Shown here in pieces: positions 11,878 to 24,317 of a DNA stretch of 64,000 nt. Every line of letters starts with the position of its first letter. Position 1 is the first letter of the stretch. The notes under the pieces are model-generated. The model searched no databases and was not told the DNA's origin. It saw only the letters and a program-made list of their open reading frames with translations. The stretch is taken from NCBI GenBank assembly GCA_964034945.1, contig OZ035962.1, positions 114,267,234-114,331,233 on the forward strand. Direction: 5' to 3'. Made by a program: the position numbers and the translations under genes. This DNA comes from Chrysopilus asiliformis. Lineage: Eukaryota; Arthropoda; Insecta; Diptera; Rhagionidae.

Positions 11878-12201
11878 TATAGACGACTTCTATTTTGTTA
11901 TCTTGGCTGCGTTCAGAGTTGATGGAAAGGATCTTCACTTGGCCGGTATTTTGAAAATCAATAAACCAGTAACAAAAAACCCATCAGCCGAAAAACCGCC
12001 TACGAGGTTGAGGTTAGAAATCATTGACATTTGTATATTCGCACTGGTTACACTGACTGTTCGCACTGGCAACACGGGAGAAAAAAAGAAAACTTCACAT
12101 CGGTAAAAAAGGTGGTCTTGAAAGAACGTAGATGGAAATATGTGTGTAAGATTTTGAAAATAAGTTATTTGAGAAGCTGTATTTGCTAGGAAAGTATTGT
12201 A
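11878..12201. promoter_or_regulatory. shared divergent promoter region of Ntmt and GM130
   Basis: These 324 bp separate two start codons pointing apart, so both promoters must lie here. No TATA box was evident at a convincing position. A 96-codon open frame crosses it (11816-12106), but it overlaps the Ntmt N-terminus antisense and is not coding. Confidence 0.5.
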
Positions 12202-14854
12202 ATGTCGGAGAAGAGCAAAGCGAAGAAGCTGGCGGACGCTAAGAAACGGGTAAATGCGCTAATATTTTGGTTCTTTTACACGTCACACAAATAACAACAA
12301 TTGTGAACTGTATATTCTGAAATTGTTTTTCCGACACTGTAGCTCAAAGAATATAAACTCAAGAATGAAGATTACGTTGTCGTTCCTGAGGTAATCTCAC
12401 TGGAGACTCCGCCCCAACCGAAGGCAACTCTGCAATTTGAACAGATGAATAGTGACGTGGAAGTTTCTGCCATTCAACACAACCACGATCAGAACGGACT
12501 AGAGATAAATGTGCCAAATATTGATTCAGCCACGGCCACGGTCAAGACCCCACTTCCAAACACAAAATCGATGGGATCGGACAATCAATTTCGGACAATA
12601 GAACTTCTGATTCAGGAAAAAGAGACCCTTTCACGATTGCTGGAGAGAAGTGAAGCTGGACGAAATGAACTGCTGCTCCAGATTGACCAATTCAGTCAGA
12701 TAGTTAACGACAAGACAAGAAAATCAACGGAGCTCGAAAAGAATCTTTCGGAACTGAGTGTTTGCAATGCAAAACTAGTCGAAGAATACAAATTTGTCCA
12801 GTCCCAAGCTCAGCAAAAAGTCGGCGAGGTAGAAAAGTGCATGTTGCAAATTCAAGAGCAAAATGAATGCTACCAAGAAATTAAAACCGAACTGGAACTT
12901 GTTAGAAACCGAAATAAAGAGCTCGAAACCGAAATCAATTCAAACGAAAAGGAGAAAACTGAATCCTCAAGGACCATTGAGAATTCACACAGCAACGGGG
13001 AAGTGGAAAAATTGACGCAAGCAAAGTTTATGCACGAGCAGATGATAAGTGACTTACAGGTAAATTATTATGTTCCACCAGTAGTCTTGCAACATACAAA
13101 TTAAAAACCATATTATTGATTGGTAACAAAGGTTTTATTTCTATATTCAGAGTATGGTAAAAAAATTGGAAAACGAACAGGAGCAAGCGACAAATCAATA
13201 TCAAAATTATATTCAACACTTGAACAAGGAGATTACGACACTATCGGAAAAAAATCTTGAACAGACAGATAAATTAATGAAGCTGACTCTTAGGGAAGAA
13301 AGTTTAGTAAAACATATAAGCGACTTGGAGCGAGAAATTCAGAACAACTTAATAAAACATCAGAACATTGCTGAGGTATTTTTCATAATAGTATTTTAGT
13401 TACTATCAATTTAATGATTTATATGAACTTTAGAATAGTTCAACTGTTGTTGCATTGAATGAAAAACTGAAACAATTGGAAGAACAAATAAAAACGCTTA
13501 CCGCTGGAAACACGAAACTTGAAACTGAAATCAGTTTTACAAAAAAAGATCTCGGTAATCTAGAGAAATTAAATCAGGACAAAACATTAAGAATAGGCGA
13601 ATTGGAGGAAACTCTACAGACAATGATATCAGAACGACCCGACGATTCGAAGTTATTGGCTGCAATGGAAAGTGATAAAGTAGCTGCATCCCGAGCCGTC
13701 ACCCAAAATGAAGAACTGAAGCTGCTTGTGGAGGAGATCAAGGAAAAATTAATACAAGTCACGAATGATAAAGCGGAATTAATAAACACTTTACATGCCG
13801 AGCAACATTCAAATCGTGAGCTTAAAGCGAACCATGCAGAACTGGAAATTCGAGTTAAAGAACTAGAGGAGAAACTGCACTTCAAGGATGAGGAAATGAT
13901 TCGTCTAAGCCATGAAAATAACGAATTAATATCAAAGCTCGACTCGATAGATAAGAAGGACGATCAGTCACCTTCTGTGATTAATTTGGATAATTTGGAA
14001 AATGAGATGGTTAATCCAGATAGCCATAGTCATCACGATGATCATTATCACCACCATCACGATTACGAGCCCAAGCATTATAAACATAAGCATGAGGATC
14101 TCCATAATGGAGATCAGTCTTGTGAAAGTCACGGGGATCACAGCCACGACTCGTGTGTCCATAGTAATAAAGGTAAACCATTTAAATAATAATTTAAATA
14201 ATAAATCAGTCTCTTTTTCAAGATCACTCTGAAGAAGCAGAAACAAAACACAAAGATGAACATTTCGACAGCAGACAAGATGAAGAAATAAGAATAGCTT
14301 CGTCGGAAGCCATGGTTAAATTGCAGGAGCGATTCAAGTCTGTAATGTCGGAGGTAGCGAATTTGACTGATGAAAAGCAACGCTTAGAACATTTGGTGCT
14401 ACAACTGCAGGGCGAAACGGAAACTATTGGCGAATACATTGCTCTGTATCAGACTCAGCGTAGAATTTTGAAACAACGGGAAATTGAGAAGGAGACGCAA
14501 TTACTAAAGTTGTCCGCTGAGAGAAAAGAAATTCACGAGAAATTAATTCGACTCAACCAATTGATTGGACACGCCACAAATCAGCCAAGTATTCAGCACG
14601 TAATGCTGCCAAACACTGAGAAAATCGGAGATAAATTATACGTTGATTCATCAAAAAATGAAACCAATAACAATATGCAATTGGCTGGACAGCATATTAC
14701 CCCAATAAATAGTGAAATAACCAACGATGTTGTTACAAGAATTAATGATTTAATCAATGAACTCAATATCAATGAGCCATTAGAGAATATTCCAAAGTTT
14801 ACGTCAAGTGTCGATCACTGCTTATGCTGCTCTGGAAAATTTGAAACAATATAA
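12202..14854 (+). CDS. GM130 (GOLGA2): GM130 / golgin subfamily A member 2
   Basis: This is a cis-Golgi matrix coiled-coil golgin that tethers ER-derived vesicles with GRASP65 and p115. Exons are 12202-12249, 12343-13059, 13151-13375, 13434-14172 and 14223-14854 (786 aa). The basic N-terminus MSEKSKAKKLADAKKRLKEY is the conserved p115-binding type start. Long heptad-rich coiled coils fill residues ~90-500. The family's most conserved C-terminal block follows (VKLQERFKSVMSEVANLTDE, then EKQRLEHLVLQLQGETETIG and EYIALYQTQR). An unusual His/Asp-rich stretch (13999-14160) lies between the coiled coils. The protein ends with CLCCSGKFETI. All phases close. The fourth exon junction follows the His-rich stretch. 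Confidence 0.93.
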
Positions 14855-17040
14855 ATATTCAACGCTTTACGCCTACACCGTTTTGTACTTTTAAGTCAAT
14901 TTTAATAAATGCTAAAGAAAAATTTTGATAATGTAATTTGTTTCATTATATATGTCTTAAATTCCATATATTTGTTGAGTTTAAAAAATCAGTATGGCTG
15001 AAAAAAAGGTAAACCAATGTCATGTGGTTTTGATCAAATATTTTATTTACTTGGAGAAAATCGTTAGAGTTGTTTATCTTGATATAATCCTTGCTGATGC
15101 TCACTTCACCGTGGCGATTGGGCAGGTATTTACCCAATAAATTCAACCCCCTAAGGGTGGATATAATGACACAGCACGCAAAGTTTATTTTGTTAATTTT
15201 AGCTCATGCCAAGTGTAAAGAAAATGCTTGCTAATAATATATAGACTGCGCGATTTGCTTCTACTTCCTTTTTCCATAAATTTTGTTTTATTAGTAATAT
15301 TCTGTAGTATTTAAAAAAAAAATTAAGTGGATTTATCTGACTTGATTTCATGAATAAAAAAATTGTCTTAAGTTCTATATATATATGTATATATATATTT
15401 AATGAAGAATAAAAATTATAACAAATGACATTTTTGTCATGATCACAATATAATAATTTGTTGTTTATGTTGTTGTTGTTGTTTTACATTTTGCTATGCT
15501 ACTACACCTTTACAATTGAAGCAAGGTACATAGTTGTGCAACTAGTAACATAAATTAAAGAATTTACTAAAAGTTAGTAAACCCAATTTAATCTACAAAG
15601 TATAGGACATTCAAATTAAAAATTTTGTCGTATTTTGCTTCTAAATTTTAACGTAAGATTTATATATTTATTCCATAGGTAATTTTTGTGGACACTTCCG
15701 TTTATTTTTATGCTTTTCTTAACAAATTTGCTTAAGTTAATTTTAGTAATATTTTAAGTAATCATTTCAAAAATATACTTTAGTCAAAAATATTTCGAAA
15801 ATAATTAAATTTATATTGGTCGACATGAGACATCACATTTTTATACGAATAAGACATAGAAAAATGAAATTGGCTTAGAAAAATTGATAGAGAAGCATAC
15901 GAATACCCTGATAATTTCAATTCGAATCATATTACAGTAGAAACCGGTTATATTCGACATAGGTGTTTTGAAATTATTAAGTTTCAATAATACACAATAA
16001 AAATTTAGTGTAACCAATGTATAAATTATGTTCTGTCTACAAAATTGTGCTTAAATCTTCAACAGTGTAAAAAAATCGCTAGACATTTATATGCTTCAAT
16101 GTATCATTATAGAATAATGAAATTATTTGCCAAACTTTGACAGAAACACAGTAAAATAGACATTGACCAAACCGTTTTCTCCTATATTCGAATATATGTA
16201 TATATTTTTGTTGTTCAAAAAACCTTTTTAATTACTTTATCTTGCTAAAAATGTAGCACTTTTTTAGGGTTCTAAAGTTGCAAAAAGAAACCTTTATTAG
16301 AAACTAACTCATTTCAGTTGCACAGTGTAAGAAATTACGGATCCAAAATTATAATATTGTTATATTATAAACTTTTAAATACTATTAAAAAGGGCAATAT
16401 TTTTTTTGTTAAAATTTTTGCTATTATTATTTATTGGTTTTTATGTGTTAAAATGGATTTTCTGGAAAATACCTTAAACTTTTAAAGGAATATGTCGAAT
16501 GCAACAGACTTTTATATTTTGAGGGTCATTAAGAAATTTGCTTAAATCAAGCGCTCATAAGTTGAAAGTTTTTAAGAAGGCACTTACTCGCGTTTGACTG
16601 GTATTTATACGTAGAAATTTAATTAAAGAATAAAATATTGAAAAAAAGTTGTATTGCAAAAAATATATATATTTTCAATGTCGACGCAAATAAAATTAAG
16701 GAAGCTTTTTTGTCCAAATGGTTAGCATTCTAAAAATTACATAGCATCAATATTAGAAATAAACATCAATTACATTACATACTCATTCTAAACTCTAAAT
16801 GTTATTATGTAATTAAAATAATTTGTATTTAAATTAATTTATTACTTCGAATTCGTCTATTAATAATGAATTTAAATTTTATACTGACAAATAATATTAT
16901 TTTTCATTTTCATTGTTATGCGCCCTTTTTTTAATTTAATTTCAAGCTTTTTTATTATTTAATATAGGTATATTTATATTTAATTTTTGGAATTTTCCTT
17001 TCATATTTGCGTTCTTAAAATATTTTTTTTAGTTGTAGTT
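14855..17040. other. intergenic region and 3' UTRs of GM130 and igloo
   Basis: The two genes converge here. The 3' UTRs are presumed, with AATAAA-like words after the GM130 stop near 14904. The sequence is very AT-rich with short TA microsatellites (about 15377-15400). No gene or RNA was recognised. Confidence 0.5.
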
Positions 17041-20000
17041 TTATTTTTCAGCTCCAGTGGCAGAGGGTTCTTTTCGGGTTTTATGTCCCCGGAAAGATGC
17101 TTGAATTTTAGTTGCCGCCTTGTTCAATTCCGGGTCGCTGAGATCAATATCTAATTCCTCGGCAACTTTCTTTGTTATTTCTTGTAAATCAACATCGTCC
17201 TTCAATTCATTGTTGGCTATTTTGCGCTGCATGTGGCCCCGAAATGTTGCCTGAATGCGAGTAGCTGCGCTGCATAATTCTGTAGAAAACAAAAAAAAAA
17301 ATCATGGTTACTGGGATCTGTTAATATTTCTTTCAATGAGCATGAAATAAGTGTGACGTGAAAAAGGATTTCCGGCACACAAAATATTCGTTTTTCGAGA
17401 TTTTATGATAATTAATGGTTCTGAGATCTCAGAAAATTTTAATTATGCAATAATTTCTAGTCGCTTGTTGAATGTCAACAGCTTCTAATAATTATCACTT
17501 TTAACACAAATATTAAACAATTCAAGCAAAATAGTTCTTTTATAAGTGGAGTGTAAAATAATTAGCAAACATAATAGAGGCAGACTTGAGTTTATGTTGA
17601 GTGACATCCATTTATCATATATGTATATCGCAATGATAGCAATAAGCTGATAATGTATGTTCAAAAGCCATTCATTATTTTAATCTGAACTTGAATCCGT
17701 TTTTTATACATGTAGATTATATAAATGTAGTACGAGATGCATATCGATTAAAATCCTGTCAGAATATATAAATAACTATTAATTACCTTAAGTTGATTTA
17801 AATAGACTTCATCTGGCCACATATACAAAGCTTCACAAGAATAAAATGAATTATTTTTAATTTTAGAGAGGATGAATTTCAATTTAAATCAACTTAATCA
17901 GCCCCAGACCTAATTAAAAGTGGAAAGTTTTGTAGAAAAAACTATTGAATCGTAAAATTTATTGATCAGAAATTTGAGTTCATTTTGAATAGCGACTTTT
18001 AAGTTGGCTCACACTCTTGGCGAATGTAAGCGAATCAATGTTTCCCGAAGGATGCGAAAACATTGGCCAACACGAGTCTGTCATCTACATTCTTGCTGAT
18101 GCTACATTTACACGAATGACAAATTTGTCATTTTTTTCTTGTCATTATGTTAATTCCCGTGTAAATGGCATAATTTTTGTAATTTTTTCTGTCAGAAAAT
18201 GTCAATCTCTCATAAAAGAATGAACTTGTCCATTCTTTTATGCCAGATTGTCATTCGTGCAAACGCAATATTAGTTATGACAAAAGTTGAATACTAAAGT
18301 TGTCATAACTAATATTGCGTTTGCACGAATGACAATCTGGCATAAAAGAATGGACAAGTTCATTCTTTTATGAGAGATTGACATTTTCTGACAGAAAAAA
18401 TTACAAAAATTATGCCATTTACACGGGAATTAACATAATGACAAGAAAAAAATGACAAATTTGTCATTCGTGTAAATGTAGCATTACATTCCCCGAGTGA
18501 ACTGAACGTTCAATATGCGTAAATATATCTACGGAAATGTGAATAATATCACTAATACGAACCCATTTATCGTTCACATTGTTCTTCATTATTTTGACTA
18601 CCAGATTATAGGCTCAAATTGACAAATCAATTTTTTATCAATTTAATTGGATGTGCGGAATTCGACTTAAGCCAAACGTAGCCAAATTTAGGCACATCAC
18701 ACCGGTATTTCTGGAAAAGCATTTTTGAAAAAAGTGTGACTGAATCTGAGCATGATATTTCAAAGTGTCCGGACAAAAATATTTTTTATCACTAAATTAC
18801 CGATTTTTTTTGTGTAAATACATATATTCTTACCAGCATCGTTAGGATCGAATTCCGCTTCAAGTTCTTCTTTTGATGGATTGTCGTTATTTTCCTCTGG
18901 GACGGACTTTGATTCAGCACTTGAATCGGGTTTTGTGTTTGGATTATCACCTTGTTTCATATTTGCCCGTACCTGATGACCACGGAAAACTGCCTGAATT
19001 TTAGTAGCTGCTTCTTCTGAAATTTCAAATTTTAATAATCGTTTATTTATTGAAAGTTATGTAATCTGATTGCAATAAGTTAACCAAACTGAATTGATTA
19101 CTTGCATATCCTAACAATGAAAAAAATCCGGCGCAATGAATGATTTTCGAAAAAAAAACACGAGACACATTTTTCGTTTTGGACGATAATGTGGAAAGCG
19201 GATTTTTTTTAACTCCACTTGAGTTTTTTAAGCTTGAAAATTTCCGAGTAACAGCAACTTTTTTGCTATATTTTTTGAAACAAGATGTAATAAAACTTGG
19301 ATCATAAAAATTGGAAAATACTTTTTAAAATTACCAAAATTAATTTTTTTTATGAATAAATCTGCCTGAGATAACGATTTGTTCAACAAAGATTTTATTT
19401 CACTTTTATATAATCAATTTTTTTTTCCTTAATTCCACAAATCCAAATTCTACGCCAAAATTCATTTCGATTTCCGCACATTACAAAGCTCCATAATTTA
19501 ATTTACCATAGAGAATTATTTTTATTTTAAAAAAAGAGCAACTTGTGAAAAAAATTTTACTTTCGTTTACGGAATAACAGAAACACAAACATGTTTTGAG
19601 ATTGCTCAATAACGATTTTTTCATTACGTCGCTCGCGGAGGAACCGAATTAATGAAGAAAATGAAACGGAATGAGTAAAGTTTTGATTAAAAAGTCCCTT
19701 TATTGCTTTATTTTATTTTGCCGAATGAACAGTTTAAAGGATTAGAGCGTTTGTTTAGGGGCCAATTTATTTTTTGAAATTAGTTGACTACCTTAATCTG
19801 ATCTCCGATAGTCTTTTACAGCGACGTAAAAAAAGTGAAACATTTTCGTGGTTCTGCTACCAGGATATAAAAAAAAAGTTTAATTATTTTTATTGAATTG
19901 GATTGATGGGTTTTTTAGTGATAAAGCTAAGCTTTAAATAAAAAATATCAGACAAAAAACTGGTAAATTGTCAAGGAAAGTATGACGAAATTAGAATTTA

Positions 20001-23000
20001 TCTTCATTTTTTCATAATCAAAGAAGTTTTCCCTGTTTTTCTCAGAAATGTATCGTCATATCGGAAAGATGAGGCCATCATGAAGTTATATATAGCAATT
20101 TTTTGTTATATACTTTATAAATATCTGCTTAATAAAGTTTTTAAAGAGAATTTTTATTGTACCCCATGCTTTAAATTTATAATTATGTTAGAAAAATATC
20201 TCCTCCTACTCCGACATGTCCTTATGAGCCTTGGCACAATATCTTTATCATGTGTATGTGCTGGCAAAATAGGTTTCCTTTATGCTCGTATAACAACTAA
20301 ACAAATATCCTTAACTCTAAATTATTAATGGTTAAACACGTTAGCCCAATCAGAGTTCGAAGTACGGCATTTCAGTTGGAATCCATCTCACATTGTTTAA
20401 TTTTCGTGAAAATATCGAAAATTCTGCTTGTTTGATATGGGATTATTTTTCACGCCAAAAAAGGAAAAAAAATTGTTGAAAACGTGATCAATAGAGACTA
20501 ACACAGGCATTGTGGAAGAACTCAATTTCTAATAAATCAATACTATGATTTTAAATCCGAATTGAGCAATATTCGCAACGCAATGAATAAATTGTGAGTG
20601 CGAAAACAAAGAAAAATAAAATTCTCTACGTAAATTCGTTTTCTGTGCAATCAAAGCAGGATAAAATATTCCCATGTGCATTTACGTGCGGATATAAAGA
20701 TATGAGCAAAGCTTCATATTCGAATAATTTTTTTTACGTACAAAACTGAGAATGGTCTTAATCTATACAACAAGTAACTGTTAGTTCCAAGTCCCAATAT
20801 AATGTACAATCTACTTAGATATGCTCGTAATCATATAACGATAGCGAAAAGCTTACGTATTACAATGGTTATCGCAAAAATATCCTCATACTTTGTTCTT
20901 TATGTGAGTTTTACGTAAAAAAAATGCGAAGAACGAATAAGGGCCAACGTAAGTAAGAAGCGAAAACGCAGATACGCATATTCGGTTATTTTTAATACAC
21001 AATTCTTGAGAATTTTCTTTGTTCATAAATACTTCACGAATATTTTACAAATACTTTTCCTTCGTTTTAATTAAGGACAGCTCTTTCCAGACTTCCTTTT
21101 TTCACGCCTAAAGCTTAGCGATTGCGAAATTTCTTGTTCATAACTCTTAACTATCGTACCTTTCAGTCATTACGAAGAATACTTAAATTCCACTTAATCC
21201 TTGAAACCTCATCAAAACATGTCATTCTAAGATACATGATGACTATAGATTTTGTTAAGATTTCTTGCCACATTATACCTAACCTAACGGTTTGTTCTTT
21301 CGACCGTATCTATATATTAGTCGCTATACTTAAATAGTGGATAATAGCCAAACACCATGAATATAGAAAAAATAGGCAGCATAAATCGCACTATAGCCTT
21401 ATTCGATTCAGGATGGTGGTGGCAAAAGTATCGAATCGTGAAGGCATAAAGTTTGAAGATGATGTCGATCGGTGATTATGTGTGGGGGTGGTTTTTATAT
21501 TGATGATATAGCAAAATAGGGTTATGGCAAGTGGCAAACTGATTGAGAGAAAATATTTAGTTTCAGTAATTTCATTTTATATTTAGTATAGAGAATAAAT
21601 CAATAAAAAAATTTGTTGTCGTTATCGATATATGTACGAGTCAAAGGCGCACATATAGTTTTCTATTGACATACGAGACTCATATAGACCAAAACTGTAG
21701 AACTAAAAGAAATGAATGGAAGAAAAATGTGTTTTCCTCTTTGGGAAAAATGAAAAGAAATAACGGACAGTAATAAAAATATATGAGAAGTTATTCAACT
21801 TGCTAAGGAAGCAAATTTGTTATCTTGACAGTTAATTAAGTCATCGTTGCTTTAGCTAATGAACCTTCCATATTTTTGGGGAAGATTTCGTTTTGCGTTT
21901 CACCCCCGAAACAATTCACAGAAATTAGAGGTCAAAATAGAGAAACGGAAACTGTAAAATCCTACAATGTCAATAAACCATTAGGAGCCTCTCTTATCGG
22001 ATGCTCGACGCCAATATACAATCGCCAAATAGAAATACTATATATTCGTATTGTATTTGTATATTGTTTCTCAGTAGTGAGACAGACGACGACAGATTGT
22101 CTGATGTACACTGTATAGGAAAAAATAAAATAAAATGAAGCAATGGGCATAAATAAATAATAATCTGAAAAAGTTCCGGATTAAAATATTGAAATGGGTG
22201 AACTTTTCAACGTTTCGAAACGGCCTAGTTTTTGTAAATTTGAATTTTTGCCCCCGGCTATAGTCTCAGCTTAATCTTTCTTTCATTTGTTCGTTAAAAC
22301 TTGGCAATATATGAATGTATGTATATATATGGAAGACGATCAAGGATCCTACGTAGGTTGGTACCTACTACAAGACGACAACGATGGCTATCTATAATGT
22401 GTGATTGTACGGGTATTCTTATTTCACATTCGCGCAGAAAAACATTATCGATTTTTTTGTTGGTCTTATTTCATACTATCAATTCTGTACCTAACTGAAT
22501 AGAGCACAAAACAGAACCGAGGCTCAAATCAACTCGACTGAACGAAATTGTCACAAAAAAAATGCAGATTTCCTCGGCGCCTCCTTCGGTTTTACGGATA
22601 TATGTTAAAAACTTTTATTTTGGTTAAGATACGACGACAAAACATAAATTGGAGCCATGGTGCGAGCTCAACTTCTATATTTATCTCAGCCAATGTCTTT
22701 GATGTTCCTAACTGATCATAATATCTATACCAGCATATAGATATATATGTTAATGGAAACTCTGAAAATTTATCCTTGTATATTCTTCCATTTGTATATA
22801 AAACATTTTATTATACCAAAATACATACCTACATTTTATATATATGTATGTATATACAAATAATTTATGTACAAAGAAGGGTGTATAAAAAGATAAAAAA
22901 AGGAACAAAACAAAAATTATCAGGCAACTATTGCCAAACTAAAGAATCCTTTTTTCACTCCTGTAATAGCAATTTCTATTGTTAATACTTTTGTAGCCGA

Positions 23001-24286
23001 GATAATTAAGGAACAATAAAACCATCAATTTAAGTTTAATTTGTGTTCTTTATTAACTCAATTTTTATGAATGGGAGATAAAGGGGTTGAATTTAATTTA
23101 TGTTTTAATGTGTAAACTTTTTTTTATTGTATAATAATTAAATTTTTAAGGTGATTATAATTAGTACTTAATTACTTTTCAAACTTTTCACTTGTTAATT
23201 ATAAATTAATTAAGACGAGAAAAAAAAAATGTAAGATAGGTACTCACATTAAAAATTGTTGGAAAAAAAATGTCGAATAAAAGCGCGCCCACTTTACTCG
23301 GCAGTAAATAGAAAGCTTTTATAAATTGACTTAATTTTGAAATCCTTTTAATTGAAACACTTTTAGCTTTTATGCACTTTATTTACATAAAAAATTATGA
23401 TGTTGACAAGAATTTTATGGTGTTCTTGTCTCGTGTAAAAAAATTCTATTTATCGATTTTGTTTGAATAATTTCTTATTTAGTTGAAATCCAGCTTCATC
23501 AAAATTGAGAAGTTCAGTGCCAACAATAACACTATTTTCAACGAAGAGCGGAGCCTGACTAATGATAATACCATTCCCGAATCAGAAAATATTATGTATG
23601 CTTGCTTGTCTCCTTCTGATTCTGGCTAAAAGAGGTGTCTGGATGAGAAACACTGCTGAGTACCAAGTGTTTGCAAAATTTTATATACGCATGCCCCGAA
23701 AATTCGGTTTTGATAAATTATATTAAGGTTTCCTTTTGTATCTCTTTACTCTGAACAGAACACTATACAAATATTTGAGTTAGAAGTCCTTTCATTACGA
23801 ACCTCAACGATATTCACTTATATATTATACTAGTAAGAAGATACTATGAAATAACTATAAAAATGAAATTATTATGAAGGATATTTTAAGTATACGACGA
23901 GTACCAATGTTCATATATTTAGGTTTAACATCCTCGCACAGTTTATAAGGATCCTACGTAGAATAAAAGTAAACTCAAATTTTGCCATAGTGTTTAGTTT
24001 AAATGCCATTTTGCCACAATAAAGAAATTTCTTTTTTGTTTTAGTTTCAAAGAATAATAAATTAAGAAAATTTGGCATCCCAATGATCTGGATGTAGTAG
24101 CTTTAATTATGTAAAGCTTGGATTGATCACGAAACCAAAAACATCCCTATATACATACTTACTCGTATAACATTTAAAGATATTAATGCGTCCAAACGAC
24201 ATTTGTTTTCTATTATTATACTATGCGTCCAAGCGACATTTATTTTCTATTATATATATATATATATAAAGTGGCTATATATATTG

Positions 24287-24317
<31 letters not shown>

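Noticed and set aside
18017..18223. 68-codon frame in igloo intron 2, matched at 57209-57436 on the other strand
   Set aside because: Both are read from the palindromic MITE; the similarity reflects the element, not a gene family.
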